From: Zea mays
Taxonomy: Eukaryota > Streptophyta > Magnoliopsida > Poales > Poaceae
Length of the DNA: 64,000 bases
NCBI RefSeq assembly: GCF_902167145.1
Contig: NC_050101.1
Location: forward strand, 111,195,789-111,259,788
Direction of reading: 5' to 3'
Shown: positions 11,390-25,100 of the stretch, piece by piece
How the letters are laid out: every line of letters starts with the position of its first letter
Numbering within the stretch: the stretch's first letter is position 1
The notes under the pieces: model-generated
Told to the model about the DNA's origin: nothing
What the model saw: only the letters and a program-made list of their open reading frames with translations
The model's database searches: none
Program-made: the position numbers and the translations under genes

Positions 11390-11853
11390 TCGAGCCATTT
11401 CATTTCTTATGCTCGCCGCCTCCCCGCACCGCCGTCGCGCCTGCCCCGGCACCGCCGCCACGCCCGCCCACGCTCGTCGGCGCGCTTGCTCAGCCGCGCT
11501 CGCCCCGCCCTGCCTCCCGCGCTCGCACCGCCACTCGCTGCACTTTGCCCCGCCACGCCGCCCGCTCGAGGTCGCCCGCGCACCATTGTCGATCGGTCCT
11601 CCGCTTTGGCTACCACACCGCCACCGACAAAGGTAGTTATGATTGTGTAGGTGTCGATTCATAAGCCACACTATTCGTAGTTATGATTGGCTAAGTGTCG
11701 AAGCATTGATGTCTATGTGTGTATCAGCCATCGTGTTGCTACTTTTGTTTGTAGGTTTTTGGAAACCTCCCCATGCGGGGAGGTGCTGCCAAATTTTTTT
11801 GTTGACATACTTGTGTTAATCTTTAGAGTATACTCGATTATATATGTTCGAGG
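11390..11853 (+). other. 5' leader of the CACTA-1 TNP2 gene
   Basis: A C-rich block (11405-11600) then AT-rich sequence leading to ATG 11854. A direct repeat of GTAGTTATGATTG flanks 11632-11690. Probably promoter/5' UTR and intron; no coding domain seen. Confidence 0.4.
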
Positions 11854-11921
11854 ATGGAGGACCGTGATTGGATGTACACGGGCCGTAGAGGAAGGAACGA
11901 TGTCACCCCTAAATGGATTAG
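11854..11921 (+). pseudogene. First coding piece of CACTA-1 TNP2
   Basis: The ATG at 11854 starts a protein with WMYTGRRGRNDVTPKWI, typical of the N-terminus of CACTA TNP2 proteins (Transpos_assoc region). It stops at the ATTAG target site at 11917-11921, where the 16.2-kb nested block begins. The frame resumes in register at 28135 after the second ATTAG. Confidence 0.82.
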
Positions 11922-12231
11922 TGTAACACCCCCACTGATCCCACACAATGAATGTTACCAAATACCCTTCCCACTAAACTTATGCAACACAAGAAATGAA
12001 ATAAAGAGAGAAAATATTGCAAAATCCGGCAGCACCTCCCTTGAAAGAAGCATAACAAGGGGGGACATAGAGTTCATACAGGATATAAAAGACATATAAT
12101 TCACGTAGTATAATCAAAATGCAAAAGTAGTAAAGCACATTCATGACCAATTAAAAAAATGGGTAACTCAGCCCACCCCAAAAAAATCAGCTCAACTACC
12201 ATGAAAGGCTAGAACATAATAATTCCCTAGA

Positions 12232-12510
12232 CACTACAACCTTTTATGCCTTCTATGACGAATATACAATGACACCACACACATTTGTCACAAATTAGTT
12301 CTGTTTATGACGTTTTCTGAGAGCTAACCCAACATAGTGACACAAAAAAATTATTCGTCATTAAAGTCGTCATAATTTGGAAGAATCAGATCTTTGTGAC
12401 GATATTTAATGACAATGCTGAATTGTCATAACAGTGAATCGTCACAATACCCTTTATGCCATAACCGTGACGATATAGTGTGTCATATCATGTCTCGTCA
12501 TAACTTTTAT
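12232..12510. repeat. Left subterminal repeats of CACTA-2
   Basis: Many short GTGACG, ATGACGA and TCGTCA motifs in both orientations directly inside the left TIR, mirrored at 25535-26069. Likely transposase-binding arrays. Confidence 0.75.
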
Positions 12511-13921
12511 TATTTTAATACAAATAATAATGTAAAATCTATTTTTACATGCACAAGTATTTATGTGCATAATTGGACGCATGTATTTGTGCTCTGTTTC
12601 AAAAGCTACTTTAAAAAACAAAAAATACTTTAAAAAATCGCTTGGACAAGGTTCAAACTTGAGACGTTTCAAATATAGAAAATGATCCAAACCACCGCAG
12701 TAGAGTTGAACTTATGATATGCTATTGAAGTTAGTCATCTAAGTGCTATTAGGCAACTAATTGTTCGCAGGCCCAATTCCCTCACCCTCTCGCTGGCTCA
12801 ATTCATGGTTGTCTGCTCGTTACTACGCGGTTTAGCACCACATCGGCTACTCAAGGAGGTGTTGTTCAGGTTAAAAACTCAAGATCGCTTACCACTTCAA
12901 GCTTTTGTACACTACATGTGTATATTTGTTTGTACGGTACGATGGGCTGTCTATTGGGCTCCCATTAAATTGGTTGAGCTCGTTGATTTCCTGGCTCATT
13001 TGGACCATCTTTTTAGTTTTTTGGTTAATATTGTTAGCCGGCCTTGTTGCTTATTTTTGTTAATATTGTGGCGAGCAACGTATGAAATCTAGAACAAGGA
13101 AAACACAGGAAAAACATCACATCTTATAGCAACTCCAACAGACTATATAAAATACATTAAATCGGTAAAAAAAGAAAAAGCCTGTTGAAGCCGCATCAAG
13201 CATCCCACGCCGCTAGGAACCAACCACGATAGGAACAATCCAGCGCCGCCAGGAACAATCCCACGCCACCACTCCCATCCGCTGTCTTGGTTGTCTTCCC
13301 ACGCTGTCTCTGTCTTCGTCACCCACATCTCGCCATGTATAAACCTCTGCGTCCCAATTAATCGGTAGAAATTGGCTTGTTGAATGCATCTGTAGAGATT
13401 GGTCGTGCTTCTCCATGTGCGCCAGGAAGCCAGGATCTGCCCCATGCTAATGCAATCGACAGGAAGGAAGACCGTACATGTGAGACGATGGTTACAATTT
13501 ATCATATATTTTCCTTGTTGTTTTCAATTTGCAGAGTGATTGTATCCACGCTATGAACAAACAAACGAACTGAATTAGGAACAGGGGCAATTCGACCATA
13601 AGGAAGAAGCATATTAAAAGTACCATAATAACAAAAAAACTCATATGCAGCAACAGAGGTATAAATTGATCTAACTAAAACAATAACAAAACATCGATTA
13701 GATCATGAGCAAAAGAAGAGGTTGTATTGTATATTACTCTAAGTAGCCCAAGTAAATAAAATAGTTATATACATGAAAGACAGATACGAGCATCTAGCCA
13801 TGCTAAACATGATTCCATGAAAAACAAATATGAATAGCCCAAGTGTTGAAAAAATATTTTTTGCACAATTGATGAACAAGATACATCTGACACATGTGTT
13901 TTAAATTTTTTGTGTTTGTAG
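12511..13921 (+). other. CACTA-2 leader region before TNP2
   Basis: About 1.4 kb without a supported gene. A splice acceptor (TTTGTGTTTGTAG) ends exactly at the ATG at 13922, so an untranslated upstream exon and an intron probably lie here. Confidence 0.4.
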
Positions 13922-16900
13922 ATGGACAAATCTTGGATAAACAGTAGGCTTTTTAGCGAGCAATATATCGCAGGAGTGAGAGGTTTTATGAAGTTAATTT
14001 CAGAGCGATTTGATGATAGTGAGGAGGTACTATGTCCTTGTAGAAAGTGTTTGAATCGGCTTGCCAAACCTAAGTCACAGATACAGGATCATTTATATAT
14101 TCATGGAATGGCGAGCACATACACTACGTGGATACATCATAGGGAAGACCAATTGGATGCTGAACTGAGTGAACAAGCCTGCCATCTACATGAGCATTAT
14201 AGTATGAATGAGGATGTTCATATGAATGAGCCTAAAAACCCGGAAGATAGATTGCCTGATATGGTACAAGATTTTTTCAGAGCTCAAGAGGGAGGTGCAC
14301 AAAATTCTATGTTTGCAGCTGTATTGGATGAGATGAAGCAAGAACTTCACCCAGGCGCATCATACACAAGATTTTCTTTTGTAGTGAAGTTACTACATAT
14401 TAAATCTCGTTACCGGATTAGTAATGTTGCCTTCTCTGCTATTCTAAAGTTGTTGTCATTGGCTTTCCCACATTGTTCTGTACCGACATCTTATAAGGAA
14501 GCTAAGAAACTTATTAAAGCATTGGGACTTGGATATGAGTCAATCCATGTGTGTCCTAACAATTGTGTTTTGTTTCGAAAGGATTATGCAAAAAATAATG
14601 AGTGCCTAGTGTGTGGTTCATCAAGATGGAAAGATGGTGAACAAAGAAATAAGAGTCCTCAGAAGGTGTTGCGGCATTTTCATTTGATTCCTAGATTGAA
14701 GAGGATGTTTGCTTCAGAAAAAAACTCTGAGGATGCACAATGGCACAAGTTGAAGAGGAAAGAAGTGGAAAATGAGCTTAGCCATCCAGCTGATGGTCAG
14801 GCATGGAAAGACTTTGATAGAAAACATAATTGGTTTGGAGAAGATCCTAGAAATATAAGGCTTGGGCTTGCCACAGATGGTTTTAATTCCTTTGGCAAAA
14901 TGAGCTCCTCTTACAGTATGTGGCCAGTTTTTGCTATCCCTTATAACTTTCCTCCGTGGGTATGTATGGAGCAATGGAACTTCATGATGTGTCTACTCAT
15001 CCCTGGTCGGGAATGTCCGGGAAAAGATTTTGATGTATTTCTACAACCACTAGTTGATGAGTTACAACAACTTTGGTTGGGTGTTTCTACTTTTGATGCA
15101 TTGAGTAGAAGGGATTTTGATCTACATGCTGCTGTAATCTGGTGTATTCATGACTATCCCGGTTTGAGCACTTTGTCTGGTAGAGTTACAAGAGGATACT
15201 ATGCTTGTGTACATTGTGACAAAGATCCTTGCTCTAAAAGAATAAGAAATAAAATATGTTATACAGGTCATCGACGTTGGCTTCCACATGACCATCCATG
15301 GAGGAAAAAGAAGGATTATGATGGCCAAATTGAGAAACGTGAGAAGCCGCATCAATTTAGTACCAATGAGTTGATGCAGCAATTGGAAAGGGTAAAGGAA
15401 GTTAAACCAGGGAAACATCCAAACAACAATAAGAGGAAGCGAGATGCAAATGATGGTCAATGTTGGAAGAAACGATCGTGCCTGTGGGATTTGCCATATT
15501 GGACAGATTTGAAGCTGCGCCATAACCTTGATGTAATGCACATTGAAAAAAATATATGTGAGTCTTTGCTTGGTACATTTCTTGCTCTTCCAGGAAAGTC
15601 AAAGGACAATATTAATGCAAGGCTTGATTTTGAAGATGTTGGGGTCGTGCTTCGGTGCGCCGAAGGTCTCACACGAAGAAGCAGCTTCGGCTGAAGACGT
15701 CTCCAAGAGATGGCCGAAGGTCCCTTTTCATGGAGCTTCGGCGTTTTGAACCGACATAGAGATAGAATGACCTTTTTACACATATAGGTCTGAGTCAATG
15801 CTATAAACTTTCGCAAGGGGCATAATTGTAATTTGTCACAGGCTGCGACCTGTGCCTATAAATAGATGAACAGTACCTCTGTACTATTCACGTGAACCTG
15901 TCATTTGCTTTCACATCACGCTTGTACTTTTGCCTTCCACAGGACCGAAGGTACATTTGTAATTCGAAGTCATTTATATTCATTAATACAAGTAGAGATA
16001 ATTCTATGACAATATTCAAATGTTTATTTCATATTCCATGATTTATGCAAATGCTTCATTCTTCGTTGTTATGCTTACGAAGGTATGTCCTTCGTAACCT
16101 TCGTCCGAGATGCTTTATATCCCGAAGGGATATATTGTTATGGAGGACGAAGGACCTTAACACCTAACATTTCTTGTGTTGCCTTGTTCTTAATTCCTAG
16201 CATTTGAGAACAAGTCCCCAACAGAAGACATGTGCATAAGAAAAGATTTACACTTGAAGCATGATGGAGGTTCCTATGTGGTTCCTCATGCCCCCTATAC
16301 AATGGATAAAAATCAAAAGGTAGCATTTTATGATTTTTTGAGAAGTGTAAAGTTTCCAGATGGTTATGCTTCTAACCTAGCATCATGCATCACTGCTGAT
16401 GGATGCAACCTCCAAGGCTTGAAAACTCATGATTGCCATATCATACTTCAACGGATTTTACCAGCTGCTCTTCGAGGAATAATGAACAATGAAATATATG
16501 TAGCAATTGCTGAACTAGGTAACTTCTTCCAGCAACTATGCGCTAGGACCCTTAAATTAGATGTTCTGCACCAAATGAAAGAGAATATCCCAATTGTCCT
16601 ATGCAAGCTTGAGAAAATATTCCCCCCTCATTGTTTGATGTTATGCTCCACTTGTCGATACATTTACCTGATGAGGCAATACTTAGAGGACCAGTCCAAT
16701 ATGGTTGGATGTACCCCGTAGAAAGGAGGTTATACATTTTGAAACATTCTGTGAGGAATATGGCACGACCTGAGGGTTCAATTGCAGAAGCATATGTTGC
16801 TAACGAATGTTTGCATGCATCTTCAAGGTATTTTGATGATCTTGAGACAAGACACAATTGTGAGGGAAGGAATAGAGAGCATGTTGATATGAGTAAGGGT

Positions 16901-18074
16901 GATATATCTGTTTTCCAACATGGAGTACAATTACTTGGAGCCCCAAGGATTACATATCTAGATAAGGATTATGATAAGATGGTTTGGTATGTGCTTAACA
17001 ACTGTGTAGAGGTTGAACCACATATGGAGTATGTATTCCCACTATTCCTCTTGCTTGCTCTTGTTATTTTAGTATTCATTGCATGCTACATGATGATTTT
17101 AATATATTTTACAGTCTATACAGAAAGGAGTTACAGAATGAGGGAGGATTTCCTGATGTTCAAAAACAACTAGAAAAACAATTTTCTTCCTAGTTTAAAA
17201 ACCATGTGAGAACATGTTTTATATTTCATTTTAATCCTTTATTACTTGAAGTTTTTCTCATTGTATACAAATTTGATATGTACAGATTGGAACACTTTGG
17301 CATGCGCAAGGAGAAGATCTCTGTTCTGATCTATTCGCTTTGTCATGTGAACCTGATATGCGAATAAGAGTTTATTCAGCATGTATTGTTGATGGTGTTC
17401 GATACCACACTATCGATCGTGAGAAAAATAGGAGGACACAAAATAGCGGTGTAATGGCAGAAGGCACACATAACAGTGAAGATATTGAATTTTATGGTTC
17501 CTTGAGAGAAATAATTCAGTTGCAATATAATGCAGACAAGAGCGGACATCGGTCAGTGGTTATTTTTCGATGTGATTGGTTCGACACAGAAAGCAAGAAG
17601 GGAAGAATAAAAGATGATGGATTATTCAAAAGCATCAACCATTCCATATGTTGGTACAAAAATGATCCTTTCATTCTTGCCCCACAGACAACAATGGTTT
17701 TTTATTTGCAAGACACCAGATATGGGGGTAGCTGGAGGGTAGTTCAAAAATTTGCGCATAGGCATCTTTGGAATGTTGATGAAACTTGTAGTGATGAAAT
17801 ACCCAATGGTGTGTCGCTTTCTTACCAAGATGATGAGTGTGTAGCTTGTAATATTCAACATACTGAAGTGAATGTGAACAATGATACACCTAGGGTAGAA
17901 AATGTTGATATTATAGATGCAAGTGTAGTTGAAGATCTACATAGACAAAGGGAAATGGAACAGCACCAAGATTATTTCGAAGATGAAGAAAATGAAACAG
18001 GATGGCAATATGCTAGTGATAATGACGAGAGCAATACCCCAAATGTTGTTGATGATGATAGCGATGACAACTAG
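13922..18074 (+). pseudogene. TNP2-type transposase gene of CACTA-2 (disrupted)
   Basis: TNP2 is the large CACTA transposase that acts at the element ends. Inferred coding pieces: 13922-15636, 16229-17028, 17115-17205, 17286-18074, with GT...AG introns in consistent phase. Domains in order: Transpos_assoc (residues 1-75, CPCRKC...IHGM), Transposase_21/TNP2 core (about 320-550, DGFNSFG, LIPGRECPG, HNLDVMHIEKN), a DUF4218-like block (16430-16830), a DUF4216-like block (17540-17770) and an acidic tail. Three lesions: a 587-bp solo LTR at 15637, a 1-nt frame loss at the C-run near 16621-16629, and TAG at 17191-17193 where the family has Trp. Otherwise well preserved, so recently dead. Confidence 0.88.
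15637..16223 (+). mobile_element. Solo LTR (cinful-zeon-related gypsy) in the TNP2 exon
   Basis: 587 bp, TGTTGGGGTCG...CCCCAACA, with exact TSDs GAAGA at 15632-15636 and 16224-16228. TATA box (TATAAATA) at 15857-15864; the 3' part (CCTTCGTCC..., GAGAACAAGT) resembles the LTRs of elements A and B. No internal region, so LTR-LTR recombination is inferred. The host reading frame continues in register across the TSD. Confidence 0.92.
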
Positions 18075-19496
18075 ATGAGTGTTTTCCTATCCCATATAAT
18101 ATCCAGGTATGAATATATCTAATTTTACTATACTTTGGAATTTTACCTTGATAAATTATGGTATGACGCCATTCAATTTTAGTTTTGATTTAATTCTCTA
18201 AATCTTCAATTTTCAAGACAAATGGGACTCAAGGAGATTGAAGTTCAAATCAATGAGCATGAAAGGTGGCTGATGGTTGACATGCTAAGGACATTTAAGC
18301 ATTTCAGATAATAGGATATAAATTCAGAGTTTCATGTGTAGCTGTTCCCTTAATACATTAGTTAGATTTGAGCATGTCTATGTAAGCTGGTTCACAGAAT
18401 ATTATAACATATTAGTTAGAGCATCATGTTTAAGAGATATGTCTATGTTCACAATGGGTATGACTATTTAGCAATACATATCAAGAAAGGCATACAACTA
18501 TATGATGAAAGGCATGTTTGGTGTCAGGACAACCTATTCATAAGTGACAAAAAAGAGTTGAGGGAAGGTTGCATACCTCCTCAGCAAGTAGGGGATTATC
18601 CTTGGTCGTGCAGACACAGGAGCATCCAGCCCTGGTCGCGCTGCCGTGGTGGCCCCAGGACTTGGTGCCGTCATTGTGGGTGCCCTAGACTTGGTCGAGC
18701 TGTCGTGGAAGAGATAGATCCATGGGATTCAAGTCCCAACAATGGAGGTCGTGGCCTTTGTTACGGGTCACTGTTGAGTGGATTGCTTTGCCTTCGGGTG
18801 AGCTCCATGTCCATGGCGCACGGGTGGGGGAGATGGGGAATGCAGATGACGACTAAGAAATGCGAGCCAGCTGCTAGTTTGTACTGACTGGAACCGAGCG
18901 CAAAAATGACAGTACAATACCATTGCAATCCAAACATTACTCGGAATCAATAACGTATCGCAATGGTTACAGGCTTCCTACTAATCCTTATGGTAACAAG
19001 TTCGATCCTAGGTGCTCTTTTTTTAAAAAAAATCATTTTTTACAGTGACAATTTTTTATGTTTTTTTATGAAGATCTAAACAATGTTTGTGTAGTTGAAG
19101 ATCTAAATATTTTTTATAGTTTTGTATAACAACCTAAAAAATATTAATAAAGAAATACAGTCACGATGTAGGCGTACGATGAGTCTCCACTTAGGTCTTG
19201 TTTGGCATAGCTTCACCTCTAATAAATTTGGTGGAGCAGACTATTAGGTGATCCAGAAAATCGTGGAGCTGGTGTTGTAAGCCATTAGAAGATATTTAGA
19301 TAAGTCATTTCCGATATTATTTAGAAAATCGTGTCCGCCGTGGTGGAAGGAGGAAAAAGAGCGCTTCATCTATGGTCTGTGTGGTGCGGACCAGCAGACA
19401 TCGTCGTCTCTGTCAGGTCGGCACACCGTCGATGTCGGTGACCATATGATTGTGTTTGCAGCCATCCGTCAATGTCATCTGCTTCGTCGCGTGTAT
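18075..19496. other. Interval between TNP2 and the TNPA-like gene of CACTA-2
   Basis: About 1.4 kb. 18420-18890 has a weakly GC-rich open stretch with no domain I recognise. 19196-19330 resembles degraded insertion sequence. Probably TNP2 3' UTR and the leader of the next gene. Confidence 0.35.
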
Positions 19497-22125
19497 CAGG
19501 GGCGGACCCAGGCCCATGGCCGCCTGGGCCACGGCCCGGGGCGCAGGCCCATTAATGTTTTAGAAGATCCTAGATCCTGGGCCAGTATAGCGCCGACCGC
19601 CGAGCGCCGAGCGCGTGACGGACTGACGCGCGCGAAGCCGCGAACCCTAGTTCGCCGGCTCGCCGCGCGCCGCGCCCCATCCCCGTCCGCCGCGCCCCGT
19701 CCGCCGCGCGCCGCGCCCTAGTCCGCCACCGCGCCACGCGCCGTCCGCGGTCCGCCGTCCGACCGTCCCTTACTCTCGTCCGCTATCCGCCTATCTCGTC
19801 CAGGCGTCCAGGGTCTGCCGAGCGCTCGCCCAGTGGCCAGCGCGGCAGCGCCCCAGCCGGTAGCCCAGTCCGCGTCCGTCGAGCGTCGAGCCTGCGCCCG
19901 CTAGCCCGCCGCGCGCGCCTAGCGATTGGGCGCCTCACGCCTCTCCGCCGCGCCCCAGCCCAGTCCCTGCAGCCTGCATACTGTAGGTATATAGCTCCTC
20001 GCTCGGCTTCGCTTTCTTGATTAATTCGCTCGCTCCAGACCCGGACTACACGTGCCTTGTGCTAACCGTGCTTTCCGTTGTTTGTCTGCAATGAACAACC
20101 GACGAGTCAAATTTTTAGTTCCGTGTGTGTGATTGTGATCTCGGGTTCACCTCAGAGTGTAAGGCAGTAACAATCAAAATGAAGAAGAGACATAGAACAT
20201 TGCAATCATTTTTTCTCCAGCTCTCACACCCGTCGTGCCTAATGTGCAGCTAAGATCAAACCTTAATTCTCAACCAATAGTGGAAACCGAAACCAGTAAT
20301 AATTTTTTTATATGCTACTATTAGAATTTTATGGTCGCTTCGGCCCGGGTCTTAGCTAATTTCTGGGCCCGTGTATTATTGTTCTCTCCGATTACCATGA
20401 CAGGTCGTCGGAGGCCGACGTGTAGACGTGTCTAGCAAAGCAGCCCGCCCACATCGAGGTTGTCGTGGTCAATTGTGGTCGGAGCCGTGCAGGGCGTCGT
20501 AGTCGACGAGCTCATGGGCACACTTACGGCCGCCGACAGGGCCAATTCTTCGCCCAATCATTTCTCAGACTAAACTGCCCTTCAGAAACACATCATTTTA
20601 ATTAATATTATTATAAATCTGTTTAGAACCTTAGAAAATTATTACCTATTTTTTTAATGAGGCGCTGCTTATAACATCTAATATGAAATACGAACGGGTT
20701 TACAACATCTTTTTGTCGAGATGAAAATTTTTTAGTTTACCTCGGAAACCAGCAAACTTGTCTTTATTCAAGAACAAAAACGAAATATTTTTTATTCTAT
20801 GCAATAGAGGACATTTTTTTATGGACGACAAGCAAATGCTCTTCTTTCTACATAATCAAAAGTGTTCCAGAGGATCTCTTGCATATTTTATTTTTGCACA
20901 TGCGCATGTATTAATTTTTTTAAAATATTTCCTTGTGACGGCTCCCCTTCTACATTCTTCCGTAATTACTGCACTTTCTCTCAACAACCACCCGCACCTC
21001 CTCACGATTTCCCCTCCTCCCAGCCCACCAAGATCGTGCCTCCGATCTTTTTTCCCAGCCACAAGCAGCAGCCACCCCACCCCACCCGGCCGCCAGAAAG
21101 GCCAAACCGCACCCGCCGGCGTCCCTGCCGTCCAGCGATCCAGGTCCGGCGTCCCGCGTCCCTGCCGTCCAGCGATCCACGCCACCCCACCCGCCGGCCG
21201 CCAGAAAGGCCAAACCGCAGAAACCGAGCGCCCTGTGTCTGGCGTCCCGCGTCCCTGCCGTCCAGCGATCCAGGTCCGGCTGCCGTGGAGCCGGTCAGCC
21301 GGTCAGCCGGTGCCGCCTGCGCCCCGCCTGCGCCCTACCTACGACCCTGCGTGACTCCATCTCCGCCGCTGCGATCCGGGTATGTGTTGCTGTCCAAGAC
21401 CAAGACCAAGAAATGTGGTGCTGTTGTTGTCCAAATAAAATCATGTGTTGCTGTCCAAAGAAAATCCTTGCTGTGATGCTGTCCAAAGAGACGAAGACTA
21501 AAATATCCTAGCTGTTTTTGTTCTTTGCTGCCCAATAGTCCAAGTTCATGTCATCATGTCCAAGAGACCAAGACCTTTGCTGTTTTGTTATCCTTGCAAG
21601 CAGCTGTTTTGTTAAGATACCTTTGATGTTTTGTTAAGACTTAAGAGACCTTTGCTGTTTTGTTGAATTGAATATTTGAATACTTTGAAGTTTGGTAACA
21701 GTACTCATTTATTGTTTTGTAACAGTACTCATATATTGTTTGGTTCAAGTGTAGAACAGAAACCTTCACATTATACATGCATGCCTCTAATTATTGATCC
21801 TTATACCAGATGCTCCTGTAGGCGTTTGAGATTACTTTCAAAATTCCTAGGTCCGCTAGATTGTAGCATGGCTTATTTTTTGTATGGTTCTTTTTCCTAT
21901 GCATGGATACATTTGTGCTATCTATTTTACCTTGCCATCCATAACATGATCAAGCTGAAATGGTTGAACATCAACGCTTTGCTGTTATTTTAGCTATTCA
22001 ACATCACCATTTCTGTTCATGATGGGGTTATTACCTGAATAGTGTATGTGTGCCTGGCTGCATATATATTGCTCTAGTATACCTTCTATAGACAGTTTTT
22101 TATATAATATCTAGGTCCACCCCTG
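19497..22125. mobile_element. hAT-like segment with CAGGGG termini
   Basis: Starts CAGGGGCGGACCCAGG; the far end, inverted, reads CAGGGGTGGACCTAGA, a 16-bp imperfect TIR (12 or 13 matches) typical of hAT elements. I find no 8-bp TSD (GCGTGTAT on the left, CATCTGGT on the right), so the ends are mutated, misplaced or recombined. Inside are a GC-rich, promoter-like block (19560-19980), a 110-bp tandem duplication (21071-21290) and no transposase ORF. It lies about 60 bp upstream of the TNPA-like start codon. Confidence 0.5.
21071..21290 (+). repeat. 110-bp tandem duplication, GC-rich
   Basis: GCCACCCCAC occurs at 21071 and 21181, each followed by GGCCGCCAGAAAGGCCAAAC. CCTGCCGTCCAGCGATCC also recurs within and after the copies. 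Pro/Arg-rich ORFs here are repeat artefacts. Confidence 0.75.
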
Positions 22126-22182
22126 CATCTGGTGGTTGTTGATCCGGTGACCCGCCCACGGCGACTCCACCAGAAGACTAAG

Positions 22183-25100
22183 ATGGCTCCAGGGAAGAGG
22201 TCCGCATGGACCTCACGGAAACCCGAAGGTAATTTACTCTTTATGGCAATACCTTCTTAATTTATTTTGTTTCAGTATTGTATTCCTTTATTTTACTTTG
22301 TGTTACATTAACAGAACCTATGCCAACTGATTACGAGAAAATAAGGGCTATGAATATGATGAAGAACAATCAATTGTTTCAACGGCTAGGCCTTGGACAA
22401 CTGAAATCACTGGTGACTGCTACAGCTGCAAACAACAAAGACGACTCTCCTCAGCAATCAGAGAGTTTATATGATGGTGAAAACACTGACAATTCTAATG
22501 AAGAGGTCACTACAGTACTTATTAATTCTTAGTTTCTCAATTATCTATCTTTAGTTTTGGGTTCGCAATGAATTTGATATGCATATCCTTATTGTATTCT
22601 ACATATTCAGGAATCCCAATGTCGTAACAATGGTCGTGCCAACTTATCCAATGATGGTGATCAGATCTCAACAAAAGTAACAAGAGGAAATAAAAGAATT
22701 ATGGCACCTGTGCAGGAGCGAACAATTAGAGTCACCAGGCAAAGAATTGCTGAAATAAACCAAGAAAATAGCCACAACCTGTCTGTTCATAAACAACTCA
22801 GTTCATGTCCTACTACAAACCATGATTCGATCGAAACTCTTGTTGTTCCTACACAACCTAGTGCAAATACCACCATAGACAATAACCCAACACATAACAT
22901 AGATAATGCTATAGAGCCTAATTCTCTGATACAGGAGGAGAGTGATAACCACAATGCAGTTGAAGGTAACTAAACATTTTAAATATTTAGACATTGAACT
23001 ATCTTGAGCAAATAACTTTTATGTTTTCCAGCATTAGTTTAGGTAACTAGTATAACTTAAATTTGAACAAAATTACTCATATGTTTTAGTATGATTTATG
23101 GCAACTAATTCTTAGTTATATGCAGCATCACACATATCAACAACTTTTTGTGTCCTGACCAGGAACAATAGATATCATACCAAGGAGAAAAAGTATGGGC
23201 AAACAACTTGAATCGTTAAGCAGAGGACTAGGAATGAAGATTCCAATCCAAATTACTGAAGGGAGCAAGAGGCCGGAGCCACCCATTCAAGCTGCTAAGT
23301 TTGCATCAGAGGGGGGAATCACATTGCGGCAGCACATTCCAATATTTCACCACTGGAAGGAGTACAAGAGGAAAGAGAATGAACCTACAATAAAAAACTA
23401 TATTGGAAAAGTTACTGTAAGTTACTTTTACTCATTTGTCAAGTTACAGTTCATTGACATTTTCAATTATTGTTGAAATTGTTTCTTCTTTACTAGGCTC
23501 AATTCACCATGGACAATGATAGCAAGGCAGTGGAAGATGCTTGTCTAGATATGCTAAAGGTTGGACAACGCCAAATGAGGTATAGACTAAAACAAAAGTA
23601 TTTCAATGGGATACATGCTAATCAAGTGAGGAGTACATCGCCTATTTCAAGCATGTCTGATGAGGACTGGAGAAAGTTGGTGGAGAAGTGGTCTACCCCA
23701 AAACACAAGGTTTTTGCAATAAATCTCCACTGGCTTGCACTGTACTATCTTTATTGCTTGAAGTGAAATCATGGATATCCTTATGAATTTTACCTTTCCT
23801 ATTTTCACATTTCGTCCCAAATAATTTATGTCCACATTAAGTGTCTACCTTTTAGATAATGGAACATTGATCTAGCTTTTGCACCATCCTTGGTGAATGC
23901 ACCCAATAAATAGTATGTATAGTTTAGATTCTGCAACATAACTAAAAACATCAAATACAGTAGCACCTAGAGAAAACCAATGCAATAATTAACTAATGTA
24001 GACTTTGAAAACTGCTATACTATTTCACACTACTTATTGTACATATTATTTCTAACATGTTGATTTAACGTACAGGATAGTTGTATGAAGAATAAACTTA
24101 ATCGTGAAAAAGTACAGTATCAACAATGCACAGGATCCCAATCATATATTGCAAAAGCTTATTTACTGGTAAGAAAATCATCATTGGTTACTGAACTGCA
24201 TAGTTGACAAATCTTTGATTGTTTAATGCTACCAGTAAATTCAGTTTTAACATCTCTATTTACTCATAAAGTTGTCCCCTAATTTATTAGTAAGAAAATG
24301 ATCATTGGATGTCAGAGCTGTTTCCTAGGCCTTAAGAGAAGTTTGACTAGCTTTCAGTCAATATATCCACAATTCTATGTTGTAAATTATAGACCATTTT
24401 GATAACAGTACAAAATATGTCTTCTAGTTTATTTATTGGAGTTTGCTTCCTCTTTTCATTGTGGCTGCATTGCAACTACTACTGCAGGGAAAGCAGCCCA
24501 ATGCCAAGATGTAGAGAAAGCAGCCTGCTGCCATCTCTGTCTTTTATCTTTCTAGATGATGAATTAGCACTGCTCATATCTACTAGAAATATTATTTCAT
24601 TCAACCCATTTAGTATTGTCCATATCTAAAATGTATTGTAAATCTTTTAACAAATGTTCAATCTTCAATATATGTCATATTGAAATTTATAAATCCGACT
24701 TGTACATTATGTGTCAAGGTCTCTATTCTCACCAGATTCATTTTCTCACTTTAGAAACAAGAGAAATATAAGGATGCTGAACCGAGTGCAATAGATCTTT
24801 TCAAGGATATGCATTGCAGCAAGAAGAAAGGTTTTTCTGAAAATGTAAAGAAAGCAATTGTGAGTACTCGTTTGCTTTTATGTTTGTTCTGAAAAATTAC
24901 AAGTACGACTATGTTATACTAACAAATAATATTTATAATAGGTTGACATGGAAGCAATGGTGACAACACCAGTTGAGGATGGACAACAACAGAAGTCTCC
25001 TATGGAAGTTGTTTCTGAAGTGCTAGGGGGTTCTAGTTTATTTCTACATAATTTTGGTCTGCAAGATAACTCCAAGAAAAGCTCCACAACAACTGTTTCT

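Noticed and set aside
11168..11650. 160-aa ORF MPSVSHVALGKVF..., and similar ORFs at 33520-34132
   Set aside because: Reads through CACTA subterminal repeats and a C-rich leader; no domain, repeat-driven.
15122..15541. 139-aa minus-strand ORF in TNP2
   Set aside because: Antisense shadow of the transposase exon.
18426..18887. 153-aa ORF in CACTA-2 between TNP2 and the TNPA-like gene
   Set aside because: No recognisable domain, mixed composition, not supported by splice context.
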